This document shows, piece by piece, positions 37,553 through 46,716 of a stretch of DNA of 64,000 nucleotides (position 1 is its first letter; every line of letters begins with the position of its first letter). Made by a program: the position numbers and the translations under genes. Origin of the DNA: Streptomyces ficellus (GTDB taxonomy: Bacteria; Actinomycetota; Actinomycetes; Streptomycetales; Streptomycetaceae); assembly GCF_030406405.1 (NCBI RefSeq), contig NZ_JAUEPL010000009.1, positions 62,001-126,000 on the forward strand, read 5' to 3'. The notes beneath the pieces are model-generated. The model saw nothing but the letters and a program-made list of their open reading frames with translations. It had not been told where the DNA came from and searched no databases.

Positions 37553-39130
37553 TCATTCGACGCCGATGAGGAGCAGGGGGGCCTGCGGGCCGCCGTGGTA
37601 GGTGTGGGTGTCGACGGCCAGGTGCGTTTCGCGGACGTGGGTTTCCAGGCGGTCGGCGAGGGATTCCGGGGCGTCGTCGGCGATGACCAGGGTGACCAGT
37701 TCGCCGCCCGCCGAGAGCATCCGGTCCAGGACGGTCTCGGCGGTCGCCGCCACGTCGTGGCCGATCACCGCCACATCGCCGTCGATGAGGCCCAGGACGT
37801 CGCCGGCCTGGCAGACGCCCGCCGAGGTGAACGACTGGCGCTCGGCGACGGCGAGTTCGCCGTACCGGGTGGTGCCCGCCGCGGCCGTCATGGCGACCAC
37901 GTCCTCGTCGAAGCGGCGGTCCGGTTCGTGGACGGCGAGCGCGGCGATGCCCTGGACGGCGGCCCGGGTCGGGATGAGCGCGACCCGGATGCCCTCCGCG
38001 CGGGCCTGCTCCGCGGCGGCCGCGGCGGTGTGCCGCAGGGCGGCGTCGTTCGGCAGCAGGACGACCTCGCGCGCGTGGGCCCGCCTGATGGCCTCGACGA
38101 GTTCGCCGCTGGCCGGGGGCTCGCCGGGGCGGGCCAGCACCGTGGTGGCGCCGGCCTCGGCGCACAGGCCCGCGAGCCCCTCGCCCGGCAGGACCGCCAC
38201 CACGGCACGCCCCGTGCGTTCCTCGGGCGCCGCGTCCATGCCGAAATGGGTGATCCGAATCCGGTACGGGCGTCCCGCCTCGACGCCGGCCTCCACGGCC
38301 GCCCCCGGGTCGTCAACGTGCACGTGGACGTTCCAGAGCCCGTCGCCGCCCACTACGACCAGGGAGTCGCCGAGCGTGTCGAGCCGGCCGCGCAGCCGCG
38401 CCACGGCCGCGTCGTCCGCCTCCAGCAGGTAGATGACCTCGAACGCGGGGCCACCGTCCGCGCACGGCTCGACCGGGGCCGCGACGGCCGCCCTGGGGCC
38501 GCGCACCGGTCGCGCGGGCGCCTCCCCCGACACCGCCTCGACCAGCGCGCCCAGCACCGTGACCAGCCCGCGCCCGCCCGCGTCCACGACGCCCGCCCGC
38601 TCCAGGACGGCGAGCTGGGTGGGCGTGGCCTCCAGGGCCGTACGGGCACCGGCGTACGCGGCGCGCGCCACGCGGACCACGTCGGCACCGTCGGGCGCGG
38701 CCGACGCCGCCGCGGCCGACGCCACGCTCAGGATGGTGCCCTCGACCGGGTGCGCGACCGCCTGCCGGGCCGACGTGGCCGCCCTGCGGAGGGCCCGCGC
38801 CAGGTGGTCGCCGTCGTGGCCCTCGGCCAGGACCTCGGCCATGCCCCGCAGCAGCTGCGCCAGGATCGTCCCGGAGTTGCCCCGCGCGCCGATGAGCGCG
38901 CCGTGCGCCATGGCCCGCACCGCGTCGCCGAAGTCGGGCGCCGTGATGGCCGCGAACACGGCCTCCACCGCCTGGTGGGCGGATTCGACCGTCAAGTACA
39001 GATTGGTGCCGGTGTCCCCGTCCGCGACCGGGTAGACGTTGATCGCGTCGATCTCCTCGCGCTCCCGGCCCAGCGCCTCCAGAGCGAGTGAGCACCAGGT
39101 ACGGACCACGGTGGAGTCGATCTGCGGCAC
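37553..39130 (-). CDS. DAK2-domain (FakA/YloV-like) kinase
   Basis: 525 residues. The N-terminal DhaL-type ATP-binding domain has INVYPVADGDTGTNLYLT (about 30-47), with the Asp residues that hold two magnesium ions, and GARGNSGTILAQLLRG. A middle region and a C-terminal DegV-like FakA domain complete the YloV architecture. In Firmicutes such proteins phosphorylate fatty acids bound to FakB; activity here is inferred. The GTG at 39130 is preceded by AAGGAGGATCACC, a near-perfect ribosome binding site. It lies upstream of recG and divergent from rpmB, as in most Gram-positive genomes. Confidence 0.87.
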   Translation of the reverse strand: MPQIDSTVVRTWCSLALEALGREREEIDAINVYPVADGDTGTNLYLTVESAHQAVEAVFAAITAPDFGDAVRAMAHGALIGARGNSGTILAQLLRGMAEVLAEGHDGDHLARALRRAATSARQAVAHPVEGTILSVASAAAASAAPDGADVVRVARAAYAGARTALEATPTQLAVLERAGVVDAGGRGLVTVLGALVEAVSGEAPARPVRGPRAAVAAPVEPCADGGPAFEVIYLLEADDAAVARLRGRLDTLGDSLVVVGGDGLWNVHVHVDDPGAAVEAGVEAGRPYRIRITHFGMDAAPEERTGRAVVAVLPGEGLAGLCAEAGATTVLARPGEPPASGELVEAIRRAHAREVVLLPNDAALRHTAAAAAEQARAEGIRVALIPTRAAVQGIAALAVHEPDRRFDEDVVAMTAAAGTTRYGELAVAERQSFTSAGVCQAGDVLGLIDGDVAVIGHDVAATAETVLDRMLSAGGELVTLVIADDAPESLADRLETHVRETHLAVDTHTYHGGPQAPLLLIGVE

Positions 39131-39369
39131 CTGGTGATCCTCCTTGGGCTGCGGGCTGCACCGCAGGGTAGACCCGCATGAGGCCAGGGCCCCCCGCGGG
39201 GGCCGGGCGAGCCGTGGTAGTTTCGTTGTACCGAAGCGGTCGTTGTATGCTGCTCCGGTTGCCCGATGAAAGTCGGGCCATTCCCCCGGCAACGCCACTT
39301 CAGTCACCAGACCTGATTCCGGCTCGCCGGATTTCACTGTAAGTGCACCTGAAGTCTTTGGAGTGACCC

Positions 39370-39555
39370 GTGGCTGCCAACTGCGACGTCTGCGGCAAGG
39401 GGCCGGGCTTCGGCAACAACATCTCGCACTCGCACCGCCGTACGTCTCGTCGCTGGAACCCGAACATCCAGCGCGTGCGTGCCGTGGTCAGTGGGACGCC
39501 GAAGCGGCTCAACGCTTGCACCTCGTGCATCAAGGCCGGCAAGGTCTCGCGCTAA
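39370..39555 (+). CDS. rpmB: 50S ribosomal protein L28, zinc-binding form
   Basis: 61 residues: AANCDVCGKGPGFGNNISHSHRRT, then RWNPNIQRVRA and a distal CTSC. The two CxxC pairs make it the zinc-containing form. The GTG is preceded by GGAGTGACCC. A likely -10 TATGCT is at 39246-39251, leaving a 5' leader of about 110 bases. A strong terminator follows, so it is monocistronic, divergent from the DAK2 gene. Confidence 0.96.
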   Translation: MAANCDVCGKGPGFGNNISHSHRRTSRRWNPNIQRVRAVVSGTPKRLNACTSCIKAGKVSR

Positions 39556-39598
39556 CGCGACGGCGTTTCGTCGTAGCGCAGCCTCTGCGGTTGCCTTG

Positions 39599-39631
39599 AA
39601 AAGCCGGTCCACCTCGGTGGACCGGCTTTTT
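39599..39631 (+). terminator. Terminator of rpmB
   Basis: A 15-bp stem (AAAAGCCGGTCCACC / GGTGGACCGGCTTTT) with a 2-base loop centre and a run of five T at the end. A classic intrinsic terminator 44 bases past the L28 stop. It may also serve thiD on the opposite strand. Confidence 0.9.
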
Positions 39632-39682
39632 GCCGTACCCGGCGCGGCGCCGTAGACCCCCGTCGTCGTAGCCCGGCCCCCG

Positions 39683-40465
39683 CTACCGGAACCGCCAGCC
39701 GTGGTCCACCGGGCCGATCCCGCCGCCCAGCGCGAACCCCGCCGCGATCGCCCCCGTGACGTACGCCTTGGCCTCCCGTACCGCGTCCGGCACCGTCATG
39801 CCCTTGCCCAGCCCCGCGGCCACCGCCGAGGCGAGCGTGCAGCCCGTGCCGTGCGTGTGCCGGTTGTCGTGCCGGGGCGCCCGCAGCCAGTGCTCCTCGG
39901 CGCCGTCGGTCAGCAGGTCCACCGCGTCACCGGCCAGGTGCCCGCCCTTGATCAGCGCCCAGCGCGGCCCGTACGCCAGCACCGCGGCCGCCGCCCGCCG
40001 CAGATCGGCTTCCTCCGCCACCCGTACGCCGGTGAGCTGGGCCACCTCGTCCAGGTTGGGCGTCGCCACCGTCGCGACGGGCAGCAGCTTCGTCCGTACG
40101 GAATCGAGCGCGGAGGCCGCCAGCAGCGGGTCCCCGTGCTTGGAGACCCCGACCGGGTCGACCACGACGGGCGCGGCCGTCCCCGCGAGCAGCTCCGCGA
40201 CCGTCTCGACCAGCGGGGCGGACGCCAGCATGCCGGTCTTCACGGCCTGCACGCCGATGTCGTCGACGACGCTGCGGTACTGGGCGCGGACCGCCTCCAC
40301 CGGCAGTTCCCAGGCGCCCTGGACGCCCAGCGAGTTCTGCGCGGTGACGGCGGTGATCACGCTCATGCCGTGCACGCCGAGCGCCAGCATGGTCTTCAGG
40401 TCGGCCTGGATGCCGGCGCCGCCACCGGAGTCGGACCCGGCGACCGTCAGGACGCGGGGTATCAC
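39683..40465 (-). CDS. thiD: Hydroxymethylpyrimidine (phosphate) kinase ThiD
   Basis: 260-residue ribokinase-fold enzyme that phosphorylates HMP and HMP-P for thiamine synthesis. [20 protein letters not shown] opens the protein, [13 protein letters not shown] and KTGML follow, and the anion hole/catalytic [15 protein letters not shown] lies near 212-226. The GTG start overlaps the thiL stop by 4 bases (GTGA), so thiL-thiD are coupled. No TPP riboswitch is visible upstream of thiL. Confidence 0.95.
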   Translation of the reverse strand: MIPRVLTVAGSDSGGGAGIQADLKTMLALGVHGMSVITAVTAQNSLGVQGAWELPVEAVRAQYRSVVDDIGVQAVKTGMLASAPLVETVAELLAGTAAPVVVDPVGVSKHGDPLLAASALDSVRTKLLPVATVATPNLDEVAQLTGVRVAEEADLRRAAAAVLAYGPRWALIKGGHLAGDAVDLLTDGAEEHWLRAPRHDNRHTHGTGCTLASAVAAGLGKGMTVPDAVREAKAYVTGAIAAGFALGGGIGPVDHGWRFR

Positions 40466-41424
40466 TGGTCCTCCCCGAAGTGGTCCCAGCCGCCCGTGGT
40501 GTGCCAGGGCGCGCCGTCCACGGTCACCTGGGGCAGCGCGGAGGGGTTGAGGACCTCGCCGATCACCTTCCAGCGGGCCGGGAGCTTCACGTCCGGCGGG
40601 AAGGTGGCGACGATGGCGTGGTCCTCTCCCCCGGTCAGGACCCACTGCATGGGGTCGACGCCGACGGCCTGCCCGATGTCGTTCATCTGGGTCGGGATGT
40701 CGATGAGGCCCGAGCGCAGGTCGATGCGGACCTTGCTGGCCTCGGCGATGTGCCCGAGGTCGGCGATCAGGCCGTCGCTGACGTCGCACATGGCGGTCGC
40801 CCCGAGCCCGGCGGCCGCCGGGCCCGCGTGGTAGGGCGGCTCGGGGCGCCGGTGCGCCTCGACGAAGGCGCGCGGCGAGCGGAAGCCGCGCGAGAGGACC
40901 GCATACCCGGCCGCCGACCAGCCCAGCCAGCCGGTGTACGCGACGACGTCGCCGGGCTGCGCGCCGGCCCGGGTGACAGGTTCGTGGTTACGCAGGTCGC
41001 CGAGGGCGGTGATGGCCACGGTGATCGTGTCACCGCGTACGACGTCGCCGCCGACCACGGCCGCGCCGGCGACCTGGCACTCGTCGCGCAGGCCGTCCAT
41101 CAGCTCGGTGGGCCAGGTGACCGGGAGTTCGGCCGGGACGACCAGGCCGAGCAGCAGGGCGGTGGGTACGGCGCCCATGGCGGCGATGTCCGCGAGGTTC
41201 TGCGCGGCGGCCTTGCGGCCCACGTCGTAGGCGGTGGACCAGTCGCGGCGGAAGTGCCGTCCCTCCAGCAGGATGTCCGTGCTGGCCACCACGCGCCGGT
41301 CGGGTGCGGCGACGACCGCGGCGTCGTCGCCCGGCCCGACCCGTACCGCCGGGGTGGAGGTGAGCCGGGAGGTGAGCTCCCTGATGAGCCCGAACTCGCC
41401 CAGCTCGCCCACAGTGCCCTTCAC
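40462..41424 (-). CDS. thiL: Thiamine-monophosphate kinase
   Basis: 320-residue AIR-synthase-fold kinase that makes thiamine diphosphate from thiamine phosphate. [12 protein letters not shown] opens the protein, [10 protein letters not shown] binds Mg-[14 protein letters not shown] and [11 protein letters not shown] follow, and [18 protein letters not shown] plus [13 protein letters not shown] mark the C-terminal half. The GTG is preceded by GGAGAGG. It is the first gene of a two-gene operon with thiD. Confidence 0.95.
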   Translation of the reverse strand: MKGTVGELGEFGLIRELTSRLTSTPAVRVGPGDDAAVVAAPDRRVVASTDILLEGRHFRRDWSTAYDVGRKAAAQNLADIAAMGAVPTALLLGLVVPAELPVTWPTELMDGLRDECQVAGAAVVGGDVVRGDTITVAITALGDLRNHEPVTRAGAQPGDVVAYTGWLGWSAAGYAVLSRGFRSPRAFVEAHRRPEPPYHAGPAAAGLGATAMCDVSDGLIADLGHIAEASKVRIDLRSGLIDIPTQMNDIGQAVGVDPMQWVLTGGEDHAIVATFPPDVKLPARWKVIGEVLNPSALPQVTVDGAPWHTTGGWDHFGEDQ

Positions 41425-41639
41425 CGAGGTTCACCTCTCCATGTCATCGTGGCCCCGCGCGACTCGTGGTCGCGCGTCGTCACTGCTCTGGGTACCGTCA
41501 AGTAGACCGCCAACTCCGTGTGGCGTGCGCCGACCTCCCGCGCCATGGGCCGCGCGGGTCTCCCCGCGGCCCGCGGCGACGCGGTACCGTGGCGTCCCTT
41601 TGTTCCCCACAAGATCCTCGTGGCCGCCCTGGAGGTTCC

Positions 41640-41873
41640 GTGGTACAGGCGTACATCCTCATTCAGACCGAGGTGGGTAAGGCGTCGACGGTCGCCGAGA
41701 CCATCTCCAAGATCCCGGGGGTGATCCAGGCCGAGGACGTGACAGGTCCGTACGACGTGATTGTGCGCGCTGAGGCCGACACGGTGGACGAACTCGGTCG
41801 CATGGTGGTCGCCAGGGTCCAGCAAGTGGACGGGATCACGCGCACCCTGACCTGCCCGGTCGTACACCTCTAG
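41640..41873 (+). CDS. Stand-alone Lrp/AsnC RAM-domain protein
   Basis: 77 residues: VQAYILIQTEVGKASTVAETI, IPGVIQAEDVTGPYDVIVRAEA, then VQQVDGITRTLTCPV. This is the ligand-binding (RAM) half of Lrp/AsnC regulators without the helix-turn-helix. Such proteins form oligomers and bind amino acids, and may tune full-length Lrp proteins. The GTG is preceded by GGAGG with 5-base spacing. The short gene after the divergent thiL is complete rather than truncated. Confidence 0.88.
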   Translation: MVQAYILIQTEVGKASTVAETISKIPGVIQAEDVTGPYDVIVRAEADTVDELGRMVVARVQQVDGITRTLTCPVVHL

Positions 41874-41893
41874 CCCCCGTCTACCCTGAGCCG

Positions 41894-42382
41894 GTGATGT
41901 CTTCGCACCGGCTTCGCCGTCTGCCCGCCCTGCCCGCCGTCGCCGCTGCCGCCGCTGTCCTGCTGGCGGCCGCGGGCTGTTCCGCCACGGACGCACAGGC
42001 GTCGATCACGGTTCCCAGCCCGCCGCCGGAGGAAGCCGCCGTGTGCAGCGCGCTGCACGAGGAGCTGCCGGAGAAGGTCTCGGGACTCGACCGGAGTGAT
42101 CCGGAGCCGGATTCCGAGCTGACCGCCGGTTGGGGGGACGGGGCGATCGTACTGCGCTGCGGTGTCGCGCGGCCCGCCGGTATGAGCGATCCCGGGGCGG
42201 ACGCCGTCGAGGTGGACGGGGTCGACTGGCTGCTGGAGCAGCGGGAGGGCGGCGGGACCCGCTTCACCACGACGTACCGCACGGCGTACGTCGAGGTGAC
42301 GCTGGACGAGCGGTTCACCGAGATGACGCCGCTGCTGGATCTCGCCGCCCCGGTCAGGAAGACGGTTCCGAAGAGCCTCTAA
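41894..42382 (+). CDS. DUF3515-type lipoprotein
   Basis: 162 residues. A signal peptide (RLRRLPALPAVAAAAAVLLAAAGC) ends in a lipobox LAAAGC, so the mature protein should be a membrane lipoprotein. The rest, about 130 residues, contains CSALHEELPEKVSGL and VLRCGVARPAG, with two Cys likely to form a disulfide, and WLLEQREGGGTRFTTTYRTAYVEVTL. I recognise it as the actinobacterial DUF3515 family, of unknown function. Start is GTG directly followed by ATG, either possible. It is convergent with ddl. Confidence 0.8.
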   Translation: MMSSHRLRRLPALPAVAAAAAVLLAAAGCSATDAQASITVPSPPPEEAAVCSALHEELPEKVSGLDRSDPEPDSELTAGWGDGAIVLRCGVARPAGMSDPGADAVEVDGVDWLLEQREGGGTRFTTTYRTAYVEVTLDERFTEMTPLLDLAAPVRKTVPKSL

Positions 42383-42432
42383 GCGCTCAAGCGCCCGTGG
42401 AGGCCCGGGGCCGCAAGGGTCTTGGTGGCCGC

Positions 42433-43581
42433 TCAGCGCAGCCCGGTCGGGCGGCGCAGCGCGGCCTGGATGAGCCGGTCGACCAGCTCGGGGTAGCTCA
42501 CGCCGCTCTCCTGCCACATGCGCGGGTACATGGAGATGGGTGTGAAGCCCGGCATGGTGTTGATCTCGTTGATGACGAACTCGCCGTCGTCGGTGAGGAA
42601 GAAGTCCGCGCGGACCAGGCCCTCACAGGACGCCGCCTCGAACGCGGCGATCGCGAGCCGCTGCACCTCGGCGGTCTGCTCGGGGGTGATCGGGGCGGGG
42701 ACGACACCGGAGGCCGAGTCGATGTACTTGGCCTCGAAGTCGTAGAAGTCGTGGTCGGTGACCGGCGGGATCCAGGCGGGCACGGACGCGCGCGGGCCGT
42801 CCTCGAACTCCAGGACGCCGCACTCGATCTCGCGGCCGGTCAGCAGCGACTCCACGATGATCTTGGGGTCGTGGCGCCGGGCCTCCTCGATCGCCGCGTC
42901 GAGTCCGGAGAGGTCGTCCACCTTGGTGATGCCCATCGAGGAGCCGCCCCTGGCGGGCTTCACGAACAGCGGCCAGCCGTGCTCACCGGCGAAGTCGGCG
43001 ATCTTCTTCCGGGCGGCGGAAGGATCCTGCGCCCACTCCCGGGGGCGGATCACCTCGTACGGGCAGACGGGCAGCCCGAAGGAGCGGAAGACCCGCTTCA
43101 TGTACTCCTTGTCCTGGCCGACGGCCGAGGAGAGCACCCCGGCGCCGACGTAGGGCACACCGGCGAGCTCCAGCAGCCCCTGGAGGGTGCCGTCCTCGCC
43201 GTACGGGCCGTGCAGCATCGGGAAGACGACGTCGACGTCACCGAGGGCCTTGGGCACCGCGCCGGGCTCGCTGTAGACGACCTCGCGGTTGGCGGGGTCG
43301 ACGGACAGGACGACGCTGCCCTCGTCGGACTCGGCGAGGTCGGCGACGCTCGGCAGCGTGCGGCCGGCGATGGCCATCCGCTCCGGTTCGTCGGCGGTCA
43401 GCGCCCAGCGGCCGTCGGTGGTGATGCCGATGGGCAGCACGTCGTACTTGGTCCGGTCGATGGCGCGCAGGACGGCACCCGCCGTGACGACGGAGATGGC
43501 GTGCTCGGAGCTGCGTCCGCCGAAGACTACGGCCACGCGCGGCTTGCGCCCAGTGCTGGTGGGGAGGTTCTCGCTGCTCAT
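42433..43581 (-). CDS. ddl: D-alanine--D-alanine ligase
   Basis: About 382 residues, an ATP-grasp enzyme that makes the D-Ala-D-Ala dipeptide for peptidoglycan. VAVVFGGRSSEHAISVVTAGAV is the N-terminal motif, FPMLHGPYGEDGTLQGLLEL follows, then KPARGGSSMGITKV (ATP loop), EIECGVLE, and DFFLTDDGEFVINEINTMPGFT with metal ligands. No VanA-type feature is evident. The ATG at 43581 is preferred; one 11 codons upstream is possible. It lies upstream of the DUF3515 gene in convergent orientation. Confidence 0.95.
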   Translation of the reverse strand: MSSENLPTSTGRKPRVAVVFGGRSSEHAISVVTAGAVLRAIDRTKYDVLPIGITTDGRWALTADEPERMAIAGRTLPSVADLAESDEGSVVLSVDPANREVVYSEPGAVPKALGDVDVVFPMLHGPYGEDGTLQGLLELAGVPYVGAGVLSSAVGQDKEYMKRVFRSFGLPVCPYEVIRPREWAQDPSAARKKIADFAGEHGWPLFVKPARGGSSMGITKVDDLSGLDAAIEEARRHDPKIIVESLLTGREIECGVLEFEDGPRASVPAWIPPVTDHDFYDFEAKYIDSASGVVPAPITPEQTAEVQRLAIAAFEAASCEGLVRADFFLTDDGEFVINEINTMPGFTPISMYPRMWQESGVSYPELVDRLIQAALRRPTGLR

Positions 43582-43643
43582 ATCGCGTTGAGCGTACCCG
43601 GTCATCGGGGTCACGTCAGCGACCGCGTGGCCGCCTGTCCGCG

Positions 43644-44672
43644 TCAGCGCCGCTCGGGCTTGGCGGCGCGTGACATCAGCTCCTTGAGGGCCACCATCGG
43701 CGGCTTCCCCCCGTGGACGATGTCGACGACGGTCTCCGTGATGGGCATGTCGACGCCGTGCCTGCGGGCCAGATCGAGTACGGATTCACAGGACTTGACG
43801 CCCTCGGCGGTCTGTTTGGTGACCCCGATGGCCTCCTGGAGGGTCATGCCCCTGCCGAGGTTGGTGCCGAAGGTGTGGTTGCGCGAGAGCGGCGAGGAGC
43901 AGGTGGCCACGAGGTCGCCGAGGCCGGCGAGGCCGGAGAAGGTGAGCGGGTCGGCGCCCATCGCCAGTCCGAGGCGGGTGGTTTCGGCCAGGCCCCGGGT
44001 GATGAGCGAGCCCTTGGCGTTGTCGCCGAGGCCCATGCCGTCCGCGATGCCCACGGCGAGCCCGATGACGTTCTTCACCGCGCCGCCGAGCTCGCAGCCG
44101 ACGACGTCGGTGTTGGTGTACGGACGGAAGTACGGCGTGTGGCAGGCGGCCTGGAGCCGCTGGGCGACCGCCTCGTCCTCGCAGGCGACGACGGCCGCGG
44201 CGGGCATGCGGGCGACGATCTCCTTGGCGAGGTTGGGGCCGGTGACCACGGCGACGCGGTCGGCCGGCACGTCGGCGACCTCCCGGATCACCTCGCTCAT
44301 CCGCTTGGCGGTGCCCAGCTCGATGCCCTTCATCAGGGAGACGAGGACGGTGCCGGGGGCCAGCTTCGGCGCCCACTGGGCGAGGTTGCCGCGCAGCGTC
44401 TGGGAGGGGATGGCCAGCACGGTGAAGTCGGCACCGTGCGCCGCCTCGGCGGGGTCGGTGGTGGCGCGTACCGACTCGGGCAGTTCGGTGCCCGGGAAGT
44501 AGTCCGGGTTGGTACGGGTGGTGTTGATGGCGTCGGCGATCTCCTGGCGGCGGCCCCAGAGGGTCACCTGGCAGCCCGCGTCGGCGAGCACCATGCCGAA
44601 GGCCGTGCCCCAGGATCCGGTTCCGAAGACGGCTGCCTTGACCGGGCGGCCCGCCTTGTCGGGGTGTGTCAC
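43644..44672 (-). CDS. gpsA: Glycerol-3-phosphate dehydrogenase [NAD(P)+]
   Basis: 342 residues. It makes sn-glycerol-3-phosphate for phospholipids. The N-terminal dinucleotide motif is VFGTGSWGTAFGMVLADAG (15-33), PSQTLRGNL follows, and the catalytic Lys is in GGAVKNVIGLAVGIADGMGLGDNAKGSLITRGL. The C-terminal GLGDLVATCSSPLSRN is typical. The GTG overlaps the plsC stop by 4 bases, coupling the backbone-forming enzyme to the acyltransferase. Confidence 0.96.
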   Translation of the reverse strand: MTHPDKAGRPVKAAVFGTGSWGTAFGMVLADAGCQVTLWGRRQEIADAINTTRTNPDYFPGTELPESVRATTDPAEAAHGADFTVLAIPSQTLRGNLAQWAPKLAPGTVLVSLMKGIELGTAKRMSEVIREVADVPADRVAVVTGPNLAKEIVARMPAAAVVACEDEAVAQRLQAACHTPYFRPYTNTDVVGCELGGAVKNVIGLAVGIADGMGLGDNAKGSLITRGLAETTRLGLAMGADPLTFSGLAGLGDLVATCSSPLSRNHTFGTNLGRGMTLQEAIGVTKQTAEGVKSCESVLDLARRHGVDMPITETVVDIVHGGKPPMVALKELMSRAAKPERR

Positions 44673-45421
44673 TTCGCTTCCTCCCCTGCGGCCTTGCGCC
44701 GCAGTTCCAGGCGGGCCTTGCGGTGATCGTAGAGCTCGGCGGGGGCCTTCTCGCCCCGTACGTCCTCCAGCAGGGCGGTGATCGCGGCCATGATGGCCTC
44801 GGTCGCCTCGCGCAGTACCTCGGGGGTCGGTTCCTTGTCGTAGAACCGGGTGAGGTCGACGGGCGGACCGGCCTGCACGATCAGTGTCTTGCGCGGGAAG
44901 AGGCGGAGCTTGTTCTCGTTGGCGTACGGCGGCATCGCCAAGTTGGCGCCCCACTGGGCGACCGGGATGACGGGCACCTTGGTCAGCAGCGCGACCCGCG
45001 CGGCGCCGGTCTTGCCGGCCATCGGCCACATGTCGGGGTCGCGGGTGAGGGTGCCCTCGGGGTAGAACGCGACGCACTCGCCCCGCTCGATGGCGGCGAC
45101 GGCGGCGCGGAAGGCGTCCAGGGCGTTGGTGGTCTCGCGGTAGACGGGGATCTGGCCCGTACCGCGCAGCATCATCCCGACGAACGAACCCTTGAACAGG
45201 GCCGCTTTCGCCAGAAAGCGCGGAACCCGTCCGGTGTTGTACTGGAAGTGCGCGTACGACAGGGGGTCCAGATACGAGTTGTGGTTGACCGCGGTGATGA
45301 ATCCGCCCTCGGCCGGAATGTGCTCCATTCCCCGCCAGTCCCGCTTGAACAGAACCACCAGCGGCGGTTTTGCGATGACCGCCGCAAGGCGGTACCAGAA
45401 GCCGATTCTGCGGCGGGACAC
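44669..45421 (-). CDS. plsC: 1-acyl-sn-glycerol-3-phosphate acyltransferase (PlsC-like)
   Basis: 250 residues. It transfers an acyl chain to lysophosphatidate. The HX4D motif is NHNSYLD (His47, Asp52), motif III FYPEGTLTRD (119-128), and VPVIPVAQWGA is a conserved distal motif. A hydrophobic N-terminus (RLAAVIAKPPLVVLF) suggests membrane association. The GTG at 45421 is preceded by AGAGGAAGG. It forms an operon with gpsA, so glycerophosphate and phosphatidate synthesis are linked. Confidence 0.92.
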   Translation of the reverse strand: MSRRRIGFWYRLAAVIAKPPLVVLFKRDWRGMEHIPAEGGFITAVNHNSYLDPLSYAHFQYNTGRVPRFLAKAALFKGSFVGMMLRGTGQIPVYRETTNALDAFRAAVAAIERGECVAFYPEGTLTRDPDMWPMAGKTGAARVALLTKVPVIPVAQWGANLAMPPYANENKLRLFPRKTLIVQAGPPVDLTRFYDKEPTPEVLREATEAIMAAITALLEDVRGEKAPAELYDHRKARLELRRKAAGEEAK

Positions 45422-45571
45422 TCGGACACCTTCCTCTGGACTGGCTTGCCGGGGGGTCAAGTGTCGCCCCAGGCCCCTGGTCTGTCGAGAACACCGTACG
45501 CCCCGCCTCGGACACCGTGGCTCCGGGTCGTGCCGGGGCCCGCGCCACAATGGGCCGCGACGCTCAGCGCG

Positions 45572-45646
45572 ACGGCACGGCCGTCCCACGCCCACGGCAC
45601 GGCCGTCCCACACCCACGGCACGGCCGCCGCACGACCACGGCACGG
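45572..45646. repeat. 3.4 tandem 22-bp repeats
   Basis: Copies of ACGGCACGGCCGTCCCAC plus 4 bases start at 45572, 45594, 45616 and (partial) 45638. They lie in the divergent plsC/cofC gap, immediately upstream of the cofC ribosome binding site. Each unit contains a GGCCG/CGGCC inverted core. Confidence 0.85.
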
Positions 45647-45660
45647 AAGGAGAGCCCGCC

Positions 45661-46329
45661 ACGAACGCCGACCCGACCGGCTCCTGGTCCCTGGTCGTTC
45701 CCCTGAAGCCCCTTGCCCGGGCCAAGAGCCGGCTCGCCGGCGCCGCCGGCCCCCTGGCGCGGCAGCGGCTGGCGCTGGCCTTCGCGCAGGACACGGTCGC
45801 GGCGGCGCTGGCCTGCCCCTCGGTACGGGATGTGTCCGTCGTCACGGACGACGCGGCGGCCGCGCCGGTGCTGCTCGCCCTCGGGGCGCGGGTGGTGCCG
45901 GACCGCCCGGGCGCCGGACTGAACGCCGCGCTGGCGTACGGGGCGGAGGTGATCCGCGCGCGGCGGCCCGGCGCGCCGGTCGCGACCCTCAACGCCGACC
46001 TGCCGGCGCTGCGGCCCGCGGAACTGTCACGGGTGCTCGCCGTCGCCGCGCAATTCCCGCGCGCTTTTCTCGCGGACGCCGCCGGAATAGGGACGACATT
46101 GCTGTCGGCGGCGCCGGGAGTGGAATTGCGCCCGGCTTTCGGCGGGGCGTCGCGGCGCCGCCATTTGTTGTCCGGGGCGGTGGAAATGCTGCCGGCCGAC
46201 GTCGCCTCCGTACGACAGGACGTGGACACCGGGGACGATCTGCGGGCCGCCCTGGAGCTGGGCGTCGGGCCGCGCACGGCCGAGCGGTGGGCGGTGGAGG
46301 TCAGCACGGCGGGCGAGAGCGCCGGATAA
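45661..46329 (+). CDS. cofC: 2-phospho-L-lactate/phosphoenolpyruvate guanylyltransferase (CofC/FbiD-like)
   Basis: About 222 residues in the nucleotidyltransferase fold. It makes the activated 3-carbon unit for coenzyme F420. SWSLVVPLKPLARAKSRL opens the protein, DVSVVTDDAAAAPVLLALGA and PDRPGAGLNAALAYG follow, then ATLNADLPALRPAEL and DVDTGDDLRAALELGVGPRT near the end. The ribosome binding site GGAGAG lies 6 bases before an ACG codon exactly where homologues start (NADPTG), so initiation may be at ACG. Otherwise translation begins at ATG codons 37 or more codons upstream inside the 22-bp repeats. Confidence 0.88.
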   Translation, partial: TNADPTGSWSLVVPLKPLARAKSRLAGAAGPLARQRLALAFAQDTVAAALACPSVRDVSVVTDDAAAAPVLLALGARVVPDRPGAGLNAALAYGAEVIRARRPGAPVATLNADLPALRPAELSRVLAVAAQFPRAFLADAAGIGTTLLSAAPGVELRPAFGGASRRRHLLSGAVEMLPADVASVRQDVDTGDDLRAALELGVGPRTAERWAVEVSTAGESAG

Positions 46330-46339
46330 GCTGCCGTAC

Positions 46340-46543
46340 ATGCAGGCGACCGCGTACACGTACGACCCACAATCCCGCAGCGGGAGTGTGCTGCTCGACG
46401 ACGGCACCCCGGTGGAGTTCTCCGCCGCGGCCTTCGACGCGGGCGGGCTGCGGCTGCTGCGGCCGGGGCAGCGGGTCCGTATCGAGACGGAGGGCGAGGG
46501 CGAGGCCCTGCGCATCACGCTGGTGACGCTGCAGACCTTCTGA
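46340..46543 (+). CDS. Small conserved protein, possibly OB-fold/cold-shock-like
   Basis: 67 residues: AYTYDPQSRSGSVLLDDGTPVEFSAAAFDAG, then RLLRPGQRVRIETEG and RITLVTLQTF. The strand pattern and the VLLDDGTPVEF / LRPGQRVRIE phrases resemble a cold-shock-like beta-barrel but the RNA-binding aromatic motifs are not present. It begins 10 bases after cofC on the same strand and is probably co-transcribed. Function unknown. Confidence 0.75.
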   Translation: MQATAYTYDPQSRSGSVLLDDGTPVEFSAAAFDAGGLRLLRPGQRVRIETEGEGEALRITLVTLQTF

Positions 46544-46612
46544 GCGCCGCTGCCCTTCCGAGCGCTGCCGACCTTCCGAACCCTGCTGCCCTTCCGCGGA
46601 GCCGCTGAGGAC

Positions 46613-46639
46613 GCAGCGCTGCCGAAGGGGCAGCGCTGC
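46613..46639 (+). terminator. Terminator after the cofC operon
   Basis: An 11-bp perfect stem (GCAGCGCTGCC / GGCAGCGCTGC) with a 5-base loop, 70 bases downstream of the small gene. Confidence 0.65.
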
Positions 46640-46652
46640 GTGGCACACACCG

Positions 46653-46685
46653 CGGGCCGGCCTCCCGGTGAGGGAGCCCGGCCCG
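46653..46685 (-). terminator. Terminator after hupS
   Basis: A 14-bp stem with one mismatch (CGGGCCGGCCTCCC / GGGAGCCCGGCCCG) and loop GGTGA, about 30 bases past the hupS stop on the minus strand. Confidence 0.75.
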
Positions 46686-46716
46686 GCGTGTGAGTGGCCC
46701 TGTGACCCTGTGCCGC

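Noticed and set aside
41425..41639. TPP riboswitch controlling thiL-thiD
   Set aside because: No CUGAGA-type conserved TPP core could be found upstream of thiL. The genes also lack the thiamine-synthesis context usually under TPP control.
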